A DNA stretch of 64,000 nucleotides from Gnetum montanum (taxonomy: Eukaryota; Streptophyta; Gnetopsida; Gnetales; Gnetaceae), in the NCBI GenBank assembly GCA_015680685.1, contig MNCI01017655.1, positions 913,779 through 977,778 on the forward strand, in the 5' to 3' direction. The translations under genes were made by a program, and so were the position numbers. The notes under the pieces are model-generated. The model searched no databases. It had not been told where the DNA came from and worked only from the letters and a program-made list of their open reading frames with translations. Positions 1-11,117 of this stretch are shown here, in pieces; the first letter of the stretch is position 1, and each line of letters begins with the position of its first letter.

Positions 1-530
1 TTTTCTTGTCTTCTCAAGGTTGTATTTGTGGGATGAAGCCCTAGGCAATCATACAAAGGTACATCCCTTCACAACAACAAGTCACCACATTTCTCCGATA
101 TGCATGCTTGGACTAGCTAAATCTCTTAAGAGTGCATATCCCTATTATCCCATTAGAGCCTACTCACATATACTTCTACATCCCAATACCCTTTCATTCC
201 CTACATAGCAAAGATTGCAAGCCTTTTTGATGCTCACATGCTGTAACCATATGGCACCCTCTTCATATCAAGCTTCAAAGCCCAAGGTAGACATAACATG
301 AGTCATCCCATGGGGAGCCTATTTTAGCTAGTTAAATCCCAAGCATATGTAACATAAGTCATCCTAGGGAGGAAACATCTATCATATAGACATGATACAT
401 TTTTTCCAACAACAAAGTAAAGCCCATCTAGTGATACACAACTCACTTGATGGGAAGAACTTCATAGTAAGCATTTAGTAACATGCAAAGCCCAAAGAAG
501 GTTCACCCTAGCAAAAAAAAGATGGTGGGG

Positions 531-532
<2 letters not shown>
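1..532. other. AT-rich stretch, nothing recognised
   Basis: No coding frame, repeat array or element boundary could be supported. The 62-codon open frame near the left edge has no recognisable domain and looks like chance. Confidence 0.5.

Positions 533-574
<42 letters not shown>
533..574. repeat. (GA)n microsatellite
   Basis: An uninterrupted run of about 21 GA dinucleotides follows a short G run. A single ambiguous base lies just after it at 580, probably a sequencing ambiguity caused by the repeat. Confidence 0.95.
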
Positions 575-578
<4 letters not shown>

Positions 579-1009
579 TNCTAAGAAATCCAATAGTAGA
601 ATATTTTCATAGCCAGCCCAACCTTAAACCTGTGCCTTAACTCTCTCACAAGCACTCCAATGAGAGGTCAATATTTTCAAGGACAAGTCACTTTGGTATC
701 ATGGTCACCACAAACCATGATGTTCTTGCATCATAATATCCTATTTTCATCTTATCTCTCCTTTTTACCCGTAGCACATCACCTACACCTTTTACTCTCA
801 CTTCTCACCTACCATTTAGTATGCCACTATTCATAACACTCTTTGGGCACAGTGAAACGATATATGATCACTCAATCAAGAGCAATGTTGGTGCCAAGTC
901 TTCTATAGTGTTTTGCTATTCTTTGTTGACATCTCTCAAGTCACTCCTCTAGACATTAATAAAGAGGAACCAATGAAGCACTACTAAATCTAGACTATGG
1001 CTTTCCGAT
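575..1009. other. Non-coding lead-in to the 96-bp array
   Basis: No gene is visible. From about 840 onward the sequence starts to resemble the following array, for example GTTGGTGCCAAG and ATAGTGTTTTG words, but no full unit can be aligned. Confidence 0.4.
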
Positions 1010-1855
1010 TGCAATTTTGGTAAAGTGTTGAGACTATGCTCATCCCCAATTAAGAGCATAGTTAACCTCTTGTGGAGAGCATAGTCAACATGAAGGCTAG
1101 CTTTTTGCAATTTTTTCCAAGTGTTGACACTATGCTCTTCCCTAAATGAGAGCATAGTCAGCCTCTCATGGAGAGTGTAGTTAGCATGAAGGCTAGTTTA
1201 TAATTTTTTTCTAAGTATTGACACTATGCTCTCCCCTAGGTGAGAGCATAGTCAACCTCTCATAGAGAGCATAGTCAACATGAAGGCCAATTTTTTATAA
1301 TTTTTTTTCTAAGTGTTGATACTACGCTCTCCTCCAAATGAGAGTGTAGTTAGCCTCTTGTGGAAAGTGTATTTAGAACTAAGGCCAGTTTTCACAATTT
1401 TTTCTAAATGTCAAGACTATGCTCTCTCCTAATTGGGAGCACAATTAGCCTCTTGTGAAGAGTGTGGTCAACATGAAGGCCATTTTTTAAAATTTTCTCT
1501 AAGTATTGAGACTATGCTCATTCCCAGTTGAAAGCGTAGTCAACCTCTTGTGGAGAGCATAATTAACATAAAGGCCAATTTTTTGCAACTTTTTTCTAAG
1601 TGTTGACACTACGTTCTTCCCCAGTTGAGAGCTTTGTCAACCTCTCATGAAGAGTGTAGTTAACATGAAGGCTAGTTTTTGCAAATTTTTTTCTAAGTGT
1701 TGAGACTACACTCATCCTTAGTTGAGAGCGTAGTCAGCCTCTCATGGAGAGCATAGTCAACACGAAGGCTAGTTTTTGCAATTTTTTTCTAAGTGTTGAG
1801 ACTATGCTCACTCCTAGTTAAGAGCGTAGTCAACTAGAATACTCTCTGGTGACTT
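1010..1855. repeat. Tandem array of ~96-bp units, each with an inverted repeat
   Basis: The landmark GTGTTGAGAC / GTGTTGACAC recurs at about 1025, 1121, 1215, 1313, 1408, 1503, 1600, 1698 and 1793, giving spacings of 94-98 bp and about nine units. Each unit contains a poly-T stretch, the landmark, and an inverted repeat of the type ACTATGCTCTC ... GAGAGCATAGT separated by about 8 bases. The spacing is not a constant multiple of three and all frames are stopped, so this is a minisatellite and not a protein repeat. Unit-to-unit differences are mostly C/T and A/G transitions, which suggests an old array. Confidence 0.85.
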
Positions 1856-3480
1856 CCACAACACAATAAGGTTGCTTAGCTTAACTCTAGAACATAGTTA
1901 ACTCACCTTTGATGAGCATAGTTGGAAAAAAACTTTCTTTTTTCTATCCCCTTTTGCCCTAAAATTGTAACTACACTTGACCCCATGCAAGATCATGGAG
2001 AGCGTAGTCTCTAGCTTTCATTTTTTAGGTACCTTGCAGTCTTCTCAACACACACATCTGGTTGGCAATGTAGTTACAATCTCATAGTTTTGCAAAGTTA
2101 AATAGAGCATAGCAAAGCACAACACCATTAGCCTAGTGGAGAGCATAGTCCTAGCCATCCCCTCTACCATGTGGCAACCATCCCGTATTTTTCACTAACC
2201 CTAAACCTATCAATACTTGCATCCTCAAATTTTTTAGGGTTGGAAAAATCTAAGTGCTTGGGACAAAACTAAATGCATTTTGGCAAATCAAAGATAGGCA
2301 AAGTTGTAAGCCACCATAGAGCCCCACAACCTAGTAGAACACCATAGCCAATGGTGCACTATGGTGGACAACCTAATAGATGCAGACACCATAGCAGAAC
2401 ACTAGTCTTCATGGCTAAACACCTGAAAGATTGTGACTACACTATCCACTATGCCTATTATACACCATGTACCTTCTAACCCTTTTTGGTGTTAACTACA
2501 CTCAAACCCATTTGGAGTGGTGTTCTACTTCTCTCTCTTTCTTCTTTGCATCTTTTACACTTGCATTTTTCATTTTTTTACCTTAGAGCCATACCTAAAA
2601 CTACACTCAAGTAGTAGCCTACACACATTGATGCCATCCACTTCATCAAAACTCTTGACTACACTCAACTCCACTAACACCATTAACACCATAAACACCA
2701 CTTGCACACTTAGCACTATTTCACATCAGCATTGCGGCTAACCACATTGCACCTCCATTACATTTGGTAAGTCACTATTTGATTAGCAAAACCATCTAGG
2801 GAATCCAATCTCTACCTCCAGTAGGCCCTTACATGGATTTAGGGTTAGGCTATGCACCTGTGAACCTTGGTGTTCTAGTCATCAATGTTTTTAATCATTA
2901 CATTTTTGTAGTCATTCCTATCTTAAATAATATCTTTTACATAAAAAGACATATAGGAATGATCAAAAATTTATTAGTAGAATAAACCACCTTGGTGAAT
3001 CAAAAATCATTGAAGTATGGGACTCATAAGATAAACAAAATGTTAGTCAAATACTAATGTATAAAAAGTAACTCAACTTTGATATTAAACAAGAGTTTTA
3101 GGAGAAGCAAATTACCTAGATTATTCTAGAAATAGACTTTCCTCAAGGCTCTTGGTTTAGACATCACCTCTCATGGAGTTGATGTTAATCCTAGTACTAA
3201 CATAAGATATAATTATTACCTAACATCTTCAATCAAGAAGTTAAACATTCCACCTAGGTGCTTAATCATAAGTAATGTGAGTCAAGTACTAGTCCTAAAT
3301 CCAAAAGGTACTACAACTACATATTACATAACCTAGAAGATAATGCTAACTATGTTCTCTACAATGCTTATCAATTGATACCTATTAACATTTTGATACC
3401 TATAAACAAGCCTCATCAATCACAAAAAGCTCTTCATAAATCCTACTAGATTTTCATAGATCAATTGGAATGATGTCTAA
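1856..3480. other. Non-coding region with dispersed GAGAGCATAG words
   Basis: The core word of the upstream array recurs singly near 1914, 1996, 2104 and 2140, so the array once extended further or the word belongs to a larger parent repeat. From about 2200 to 3480 nothing is recognised. The 74-codon frame around 2517-2741 is Ser/Thr/Asn-rich low-complexity translation and has no family features. Confidence 0.45.
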
Positions 3481-3489
3481 ATGTCATAG

Positions 3490-3860
3490 GATGTTAAAGT
3501 CATCAAAAGTCAGAAAAATTTAAAAAATAATAGACCACAAGTATGCCACGACCTACAAAAAAGAAGGAAATGTAGACCACAAGTTCAGGTTAGATCACAG
3601 TAAGTACCATGACTTCAACATGAGTCATTAAAGTTATTGTTGCTAATTCTTCACTAATTACAACTAATGGTCAATTCATGATATATACCATAACCTCATC
3701 ACAAGTCATGGTAAATACCATGAATGTGAAAATTCATACCATAGCTTGGGTAATGATCTAAATGGATAACCACAACTCATGGTTAAGTTGTGGTCAAGAC
3801 CATGACTTGGCCATGAGTCATGGTACTATCACCACAAGTCATCGTGACTTGAAAAGCTAC
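3490..3860. repeat. Field of ACCATGACTT / AAGTCATGGT inverted words
   Basis: The words CATGACTT, AAGTCATGG, ACCACAACTC and GAGTCATGG occur about ten times in both orientations, producing several possible short hairpins, for example CATGACTTGGCCATGAGTCATG near 3800-3825. A related but sparser field lies at about 49540-49777, directly before the LTR of element C. No coding frame is present. Confidence 0.6.
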
Positions 3861-5763
3861 CAAAGAATGCACCACAAAATACCAAAGAGAATAAAAGCTA
3901 GAATGATTACAAAAACCTATTTAAACTTATCAAAAATATAGATAAATCATGAAATGAAAGATGCATAGATATCATTAATTTAATAGATGTATGAATAATT
4001 TGAATCTTAGTATTACAAAGAAAATCATCAATGATGTAGATTTCTTTACTTTACCTTTACAATAGCTTTAGGCATGTGTAGAAAAGAAAACATTCTTACA
4101 ATAAGACTCTAGGGCTCCTCAGGAAGACTCTACAAGACTAACTCCAAGGGTCTCCAAGCTAGGCATGATTGAGAAAGAGAGAGAAAGAGAGCTTTAGTGG
4201 ATCTATTTGATGCTCAATAAAGGCATATTATATTTTTATATTTGCAACTATGAATTTTGGAAGGTTTTCTAAAAATAATTATATTTCTTAATTTGTTTTT
4301 CACATGTGGACATAGTTATAAAATATGGAAAAATCTCATTTAAATATAAATCATGACCCTAAATTTGGGATTAATTCCAAGGTAACATAAGAGAAGGTCA
4401 AGAAAGGGTTCATTAAGCCTAAATAAAATATCATATAATAATAACATGAGGTATGATTCTAGTATAACATATGTATAGATTGTGTATATATTTCAATGAT
4501 ATTCCTCCAAAAATATAGAAAGTAATTTCAAAATGTTATGGTACCATATAATCACATGGATCATTATCCTTCAAACCTATCCTTAGTAAGAAACACCAAG
4601 GATTAATAAATAATAAGATAATAATTAATAAGCTAGAAAATAGTAGCCAAATTTATAATAATTTAATTGTTAAAAGAATGGTCATGATTTTAATTCTTTA
4701 TAAGAGTAATAATTAAAATACCATAAAATAAAAATGTTAAATAAAATATTATAAGATCAAATTTCTTATGGTGCATGTAAGTCTATATCAGTCAAAAAAA
4801 TGTTATATTAATAGCTCTAAACAAGAATCATAAGCTAACCTAAGTTTGAGGGCAAGATAGACAAAGATGTTGAACAAAAATCAAGGGTTAGAAACATGGG
4901 ATGTTTTAGTAGATGTGCCTAATATTCATCTAACTTGAACATATTTTAGAAACTAGGTATTTGGCATTTTCTTTTGAAGAAATTCATTCTACAACAATCT
5001 AATAATATATGTTTCTCAAATTCTACTACTTATAGTAAACATAAATAACATATTCTATCTTCATATTGCTCATTGTTCCATTTTCTAGTTTCAACTCTAA
5101 GATGGTGTGATCACATTCTTAATTTTCTAATTAATATTCTCATGGATATTGGAATTTTTTGATGTATATATTTTGTTTTATTATGAATACATCCTATAAT
5201 ATTTTACCAATAAGATTGATGTTTTTTTTTAATATTTATGTCTCATTCTATCATCTCTCTAAAACTTTCTTTATGATCAATTTCTAGGCTTATTCTAAAT
5301 TTAGTATTTCATTAATATTAACAATATCCCATTTTGGTATCTGTAATCATCCTTCATGGAGCCAACCCTATTGTTGATATTTTTTAATGATTTATCCTAA
5401 GATATTATTACTTTTTTTATTGCTTAAGTATAATGTCAAAACCTAATATATTAATTTAACTTCCAATGACAACAAATTAGCTTCTAATAAAAGTATTTCA
5501 TATGGGACTTAAGCTTTCACCTTGAATTTATCCAACGAACACCACATAGCCATTAAGAACAATATTATATGCAACTATTTGAGAAATATATTTTTAAATT
5601 GTCAAAGTCCAAATATTATGATTGCTACATTTCTTGTTCATTATATAGAAAGCCTTCTAGTCATTTACAACGCAATGTAATATACAATGCTTCTAATTAT
5701 AATCTTAAGGAAGAAAAAACTTAAAATTTCTAAGGATATATTACTCATAGAAGGACCTAAGGA
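3861..5763. other. AT-rich degenerate sequence, no gene
   Basis: About 70 percent A+T with frequent stops in every frame. The stretch around 4030-4230 resembles an LTR downstream region (polypyrimidine plus a short GAGAAAGAGAGAGAAAGAG run), but no matching partner or termini were found. Confidence 0.4.
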
Positions 5764-6955
5764 TCAAGAACTTAGAAGTGGGGTTGAATAAGTTCCCTAA
5801 TTCAAACAACCAAGACAACCAAAATCACACTTGAATTTACATGGTTTTCCAACTTGGGTACTTCCACACTTAGAGCTTATAATCCTTGCAAACCTCCAGA
5901 CTTTGTTCCTTCAAAATATGATTTAAAGGGCATCGCAACCTTTACAAATTTTGAGCTCCACATGGAGTGTTTTCTCACAAGAAACACACTCAATCTCACA
6001 AGGTCATAATAAGCTCAAAATGCAGTTTCAAAGATTCCACAACCTTTACAATGATGTGAGCTCTGGATAAAGTGTTTTCTCTCTAGAAAAATAGTCAACC
6101 CCACAAGATCCTGACATGCTCAATGAATTCCTTCTCACAAGAAGCAAATTAATCTCACAGGGCTTACAAAGGGAGAAAAAGAATCAAGGAAAGAATGTAA
6201 CTACAGTTTCCAAATTCCTTTCACTCAGGCTCACATAAAATAATTCAAAAATGATGGAAATTGGGAACAAAATAATTCAAAATATGTATTCAATGAAGAA
6301 ATATTCATATAAATGGTGCTTATTCTTTTCATCAAGATAATGTTTCTTTTACAGCCTCCATCCTTGTCACATAATCATTGGGATTCATGCAACAACTAGA
6401 AAATGGCTAGTTGGGATGTCCCATTCGAGCTTGGGACATTTCTCTAAATTCTAGCCTTTTGCAAGTGGAACATCCTGCTAAAAATTGGAACATCTCACTT
6501 TGAACATCCTAGCTAGGATGTCTCAAATGCAATTGTGATTTTTACTTATTTTATGGAACATGTGGCCCAAGATTGAGATTTCACCTCTATGACATATGTT
6601 AATCTTTTTGGATGTCTAGGTAGATGCTAGAAAATATTATTTTGGCTTCATGCATCCTTGTCATCTTTCATATTTATTTTCTAATTGAGACTTTTTTCAT
6701 CTTAGATTAAAAATTTGACTCTTGTCTTGGCCTTAACTTGCTCTTTGTCTCGATCTCTTCTTGATATCATCTAACCTCTTGTCCCAGTCTCATCTTAATC
6801 ATATCGAGGTTCTTGTTCTGATCATACTATTCTTTTTTTTTATCTTTTTCTGATCTCATAGAGTCCTTATCTTATTCTTGCTTAGTCTTGCAAGATCTTA
6901 GAAGCATATTTTCCACATTCTTCATTTTCCAAGGTTGTGACATACCAAAATGTTA
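5764..6955 (-). mobile_element. Solo LTR-like copy of the F family
   Basis: This block aligns end to end with the LTR at 20662-21771. Shared landmarks in order are ACTTAGAAG..GGG, GGTTTTCCAACTTGGGTACTTCCACAC, several CTCACAAGAAGCAC-type words, and a terminal TTCTTCAT ... GACATACCAAAA. Unlike the 20.7-kb copy it is not followed by a polypurine tract, so it is best read as a solo LTR or a fragment. Orientation is inferred from the other copy. The interior carries several GGATGTCTC / GAACATCC words near 6410-6540. No clean target-site duplication is seen, and the exact ends are uncertain by a few bases. Confidence 0.65.
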
Positions 6956-7317
6956 ATAGGACCATGGAATTCGAACATTTATATAAAAAATATTGAAATG
7001 ATGGGAAAGATCATCATTAGAGAACTAAAAGATAATAAGTTAATTCAATAGAAATCTTGATGATGAACTAAGAAAATATAATAAAAAATTCAAGATAATA
7101 AGTAGATTTTCTAGGAATGACAATGGAATATGAGAGAAGACTTTTAAAAATGATAAGGTAGCAACAAATGTAATAATGATAATACACAATGCTAAATATA
7201 CCACTTTTAATATATTTTATGAAAAGCTAAGAACTAAAGAAGGTAATAAATTAATTTACAAGCTAGCTACGATTTGAAATAAGAGTAAATACATGGACAA
7301 ATTCAAATATATTAAGC
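6956..7317. other. Flank of the Copia-like element
   Basis: AT-rich sequence between the solo LTR and the Copia-like insertion. Nothing recognisable. Confidence 0.4.
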
Positions 7318-7322
7318 TACAT

Positions 7323-8135
7323 TGTTGAACTTCAAGTATATTATAATGCACAATCATTAGTTTCATAAATTTGTAGGATGACTTGTAAACTTTATGTTAA
7401 TTCATAATCATTCATGAGGTTATAACCATCAATTATACAACATCATAACCTTCCTTATGAAATAAATAAGAAAATATCATTAAAGTTCCAGTGTACAAAG
7501 AGGGTGTATATATATATGTATGTAACTATGAGCAAAAATAATTTATAATTATGAAGAATAAATAGAGATTAGAGATAGTTATAATTCAATGAAGAATAAA
7601 AACAAAAATAAGTCTAAGTTAATATATGATTAAACATCATGAGAAGTATAGAAGAATAAGTTATGATGACCACCATCATAACCTACGATGAACTTCATAG
7701 CTAAATAATCAAAGATGTTGTCAAGCATTCTTTACTAAAGAAGTGAAGGTACAAGTATGACCTAGAAGTGCATCAACATCTAGTTTTCGAAAGAGGAAGA
7801 AAAGATCCACAAGTTGAGTCAAGCATAATCCTAATCTAGTTTCTTAATTAAGAAGAGAAGAAAATTGAAGAGTCTTCATTAGAGTAAAGAAGCAAGCTAC
7901 AAAAACATGTGGCTATGTTATACATAAAGTTCATATTTAATTTGGATAGGGACAACTATAGTCTCCATTGTACATCCAAAAATCAATATTTTAATTTTTA
8001 ATCTATGATGTTGTAAATATCTTGAAGTTATAAAAGTGTTGCGAAAAGATAGGTTAAGTTACTAAGTTAAGTTTCTAACCATAAGATCCTTGGGTATGTT
8101 AGAGTTAATAAGTGACATAAAATAAGACTCTAACA
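7323..8135 (+). repeat. 5' LTR of the Copia-like element
   Basis: Starts TGTTGAACTTCAAG and ends TCTAACA. It aligns with 16985-17701 through landmarks such as TTCATAATCATT, ATCATTAA...GTACAAAG, AGAATAA, AAGATCCTTGGGTATGTTAGAGTT and AAGTGACATAAAAT. The two copies differ by many substitutions and some indels, including about 90 bp of length difference, so the insertion is old. Confidence 0.75.
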
Positions 8136-8147
8136 TGGTATCAGAGT
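8136..8147 (+). promoter_or_regulatory. Primer-binding site, tRNA-iMet type
   Basis: TGGTATCAGAGT immediately follows the LTR terminus. The first 11 bases equal the plant initiator-Met primer-binding consensus, and only the last base differs from TGGTATCAGAGC. This fixes the element on the plus strand and the LTR end at 8135. Confidence 0.85.
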
Positions 8148-9277
8148 AATTGTGGTTAAGAAAAATGTAATCAAATATCTAACTGAATTACAATTGGAAT
8201 TTAATTAAGAAAAAATATCAAAATAAACAAAATATTACACATCAAGAATGATCAATGGGTGTCAAATACCAAAAACATGAATAGTAAAATTTAAAGAATT
8301 TTGAGTACATCATATCAACAAAAAGATAGTATACATCAATAATGATCATCAAATGAATCAATAAATAAGAAATCATGAATGGAGTTAATTAGGAGTAAGA
8401 ATAAAAAATTACAAGTGTTCCAAGGAGACCTAATGTAATACAAGAGATGCAAAAGGCTTGTGAGGAACTAATGAGCTTCAGTAACACAATTGATGAAGTC
8501 CTCTTACACCTAACAAAAATATAAAAAATCATTCACAAATCAATGATAATGTCCTTTACTAAAACATTTCCTAGGATATATCATGTATGTCCTATAGAGA
8601 ATGAAAGACAAACTTAATAAACTTTAGAACCTGATACGAGATCATGATGGAGTGAGCAAAGTGTGGCAGAATTACTTCAAAAGTCCTAAGAGCCAATATT
8701 GTGGGTAGAATGACTTTGTAAGTAGCAAAAAAGATCCATAAGCAAATTCTAGAGTTCATCTTAGAAATCCAATATGAAGTATCCTAAAAGGAATAGCTAT
8801 ATCCTAAAGCCATCATACTAAAATATAAGAGAGACAAAGCTCTATTAGAATAAGTTGAGTAAAATTTATTTCTCGTCCAATCATTATTATAATCCTCACA
8901 AAAATGAATAAATAAATATTGATATAGACATACTCATTAGTGTATTTTCCTTGTGAAGCATAAGAGTATATGAAGAAGAAACTATAATAATATAAAATAT
9001 AATTAGGCATAAAAATAAAATTTACTTGCATAATTCAAGCTACCACCAAGCTAAAATAGAGCAATTAGAATAAAATATTTATCATATGTAGAGTGCAATT
9101 TTCCTTCAAACCCAAAATTTTTACATCCAAGCTAATAGTGACTTCATGAATCTAAAGAAAAAATCTAACTTCAATGTAATTCTTGCTAGAAAGGAGTTGT
9201 TCGTGCCTTCATTAATACAAGTAATCAAAATAAAATTCAAAATCAATCATAATAATATTTTTAATTGGAATTATCTG
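8148..9277 (+). other. 5' internal region of the Copia-like element
   Basis: No protein domain could be recognised. All frames carry stops every few tens of codons. By position it should hold the gag leader. It ends at the insertion point of the nested element, where the target duplication ATCTG sits at 9273-9277. Confidence 0.4.
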
Positions 9278-9847
9278 TGTGACATCCCATTCCCAAATGT
9301 CATGGAAAATGTCAAAAATATGTTATACTAGACATTATGTGTAAGAAGACAATATACCAAATGTCAAATATATGTAACATTCAACATTATGCATAAAGAA
9401 AATAATAGAGAAAGTGCAAAAAGAGAAAGAAAAGAATGATTTATTAATTTGAAACATAGTATCCAAATCATGCTCTAAGAGTGTTCCTTTGGGATTTCTT
9501 CTTTTAGCATCTATAAGGTAATCTGGCATTGCTGCCATAGTTAGGCCTACAACCCAGCTAGAAGGGAAGGGTATTCCACTTTCTATCCCACTTTACTTGA
9601 ATCCTGTGACTTGCCTATACCATCTCTACCACTCCATGCTTGGCACAACCTCTAAGCTTAGGTATAAATTCCTTGGGTCAAACCCCCAAATGTTCCCTCA
9701 AGAGACATATCCATTATTACAATGCACCCTTTTGAGTCTTAATTACAACTACCCTTTTTGGGTCTTATTACAGTAATAATAACACTTGTTATGAAGAAAC
9801 GCTATCTTTGTTATGCAACAGCATCATTTGGAAATTAGGACATGAAA
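9278..9847 (-). repeat. 3' LTR of the nested element
   Basis: Plus-strand ends are TGTGACATCCC and GACATGAAA. It shares with 13894-14471 and 30762-31365 the ordered landmarks ATTAGACATTATG-like, TAACATTCAACATTATGCAT, GAGAAAGTGCAAAAAGAG, CTAAGAGTGTTCCTT, TTAGGCCTACAACCCA, CTCCATGCTTGG and AACACTTGTTATGAAGA. The termini are long near-perfect inverted repeats around CCCATTCCCAAATG, more than the usual short TG..CA. Confidence 0.8.
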
Positions 9848-9863
9848 ATCTACCCCCATTAGG
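9848..9863 (-). promoter_or_regulatory. Polypurine tract of the nested element
   Basis: The minus strand reads CCTAATGGGGGTAGAT directly before the 3' LTR. A G5 run flanked by purines at this spot is the expected plus-strand priming site and puts the element on the minus strand. Confidence 0.6.
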
Positions 9864-10036
9864 TTTTGTTTGTCCTCAAACAAGTCCACATTCACTATCT
9901 TTTTCTAGCTCTAGTAGTTATGTTATGCTCCCATACTCCAATAATTTAATTTCTCCTTTGAACTTGAAGTTGTTTCTTGCCTATTCACTTATCATCAATC
10001 TTAACCCACATTACACAAAGTGTAACTCAAATCTAG

Positions 10037-10803
10037 TTACCTAAATGAAGACATGGTACGTTGAATTGATGGAAACATCTTCTTCAAATCAGGTTCATCT
10101 TTCAAGGATTCCTTTGCACATCCATATTTTAAGAATTGATAAACACTACTTCCAACTTTTGCATTAAAGTCTCCACAAAGAACAAGTAGCACTGGATTAG
10201 TATAACTTAACAATAACTTATTTTTCAAATTTTCTTCTATTTTCTTAATCAAGTATGCTCCTTGACCTAGTCTAACATCTAAACATGTTGGTTTGGAAAT
10301 TAAATGTATGCTGACTATGCATACACATCTTCTTGATGAATGAACTTTTAGAATAACTACCAAGGCTATTTGATTTTTCTAAAATCTTGATTGTTCTTCC
10401 CTTTCCATCACTTAAACTTCTAGAATTTAAAATATCATATTTTCTAAACTCCATTCAAACCTTTGTATCAATTCAAACTTTTCTTCTTTATAAAAGATTC
10501 CACAACCATCCATGTTGTGATTTCTGCAATATGCTAATCTATATGGTTCAAAATAAGAACTTCCGCAAGAATACTTTTGTATCCCATCTTTACCAAATCT
10601 AGTTGGAACTGGTATAGAAATTCCCATGAAAAGACTTCTTATAGACATAGAACATCAGCATCTAAATCTTGTAACTATACTAAAGTGTATGGATATCAAT
10701 ATTTGTGCCGATTCAAAGCCCATGGTGAACATAGCGGATGTTTTTTCTCACTCACTAAGGATCTAGCAAGCACTTTGTATGTTGCAATGTTCATTCTCAT
10801 TCC
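10037..10803 (-). pseudogene. CCR4-family deadenylase (EEP nuclease) pseudogene fragment
   Basis: The minus strand, read across frames, gives the motif order of plant carbon-catabolite-repressor-4-like proteins of the exonuclease/endonuclease/phosphatase fold. It begins with a degraded start-of-domain strand (NIATYKVLARSLV, expected YNILA). Next comes DADVLCL*EV with the catalytic Glu context LQEV, its Gln codon now a stop. MDGCGIFYKEEKFELI follows, then VSIHL with DVRLGQ, and lastly VLCGDFNAKVGSSVYQFLKYG, the GDFN catalytic signature. Intact relatives remove mRNA poly(A) tails. Here at least two frameshifts and several stops break the frame, and the C-terminal His-containing motif is not found. 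It lies in the same sense as the surrounding LTR element. No introns are obvious between the motifs, so capture from a processed transcript is possible. CCR4-like is preferred over a LINE endonuclease because of the DGCxIFYK and DVRLGQ motifs. Confidence 0.75.
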
Positions 10804-10939
10804 TAGATTCTCTTTGGGATCATTTCTCTTCATGGATATTATAAACCTTGTCGAAACAATATTTTGAGTCTCCTTGTTATTTTTCCATATGATTGCAAGA
10901 TGAATTGATATACATCTTTCTTGATCGTTGAAGACCATT

Positions 10940-11117
10940 CTATTTCATCAACTAATTATCCAACTAATGAATCAATTGATTCATCAACTAATAATCAATT
11001 AATACTGATACATCAACTAACTCTCCAACTAATTCTATTAATATATTATCTAATTTTAGTAATATTAATCCCATTATCTAAATCTTAATAGCCTTTCTAC
11101 ACCCACCCCCCTTTAAG
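10940..11117 (-). mobile_element. Copia LTR remnant with polypurine tract
   Basis: On the minus strand CTTAAAGGGGGGTGGG is followed by TGTAGAAAGGCTATT and then by an AT-rich string of TTAGTTGAT / TTAGTTGGA words. This is the usual look of a plant Copia 3' end, where the PPT is followed by a U3 starting TGT. A perfect 16-bp palindrome, TGAATCAATTGATTCA, lies at 10968-10983. Only about 160 bp of LTR remain before the CCR4-like sequence begins. The matching second LTR was not found. Confidence 0.5.

Noticed and set aside
1010-1855. CRISPR-like array
   Set aside because: Units are contiguous ~96-bp repeats without unique spacers, and the genome is a plant nuclear genome.
2840-2850. Telomere-like AGGGTTAGGC near 2840
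   Set aside because: A single short word without tandem TTTAGGG repeats.
10037-10803. LINE endonuclease (also an EEP-fold protein with GDFN)
   Set aside because: The DGCGIFYK, HLxxxPxxxDVRLGQ and GSSVYQFL motifs fit CCR4-type deadenylases better than LINE endonucleases, and no RT follows on that strand.
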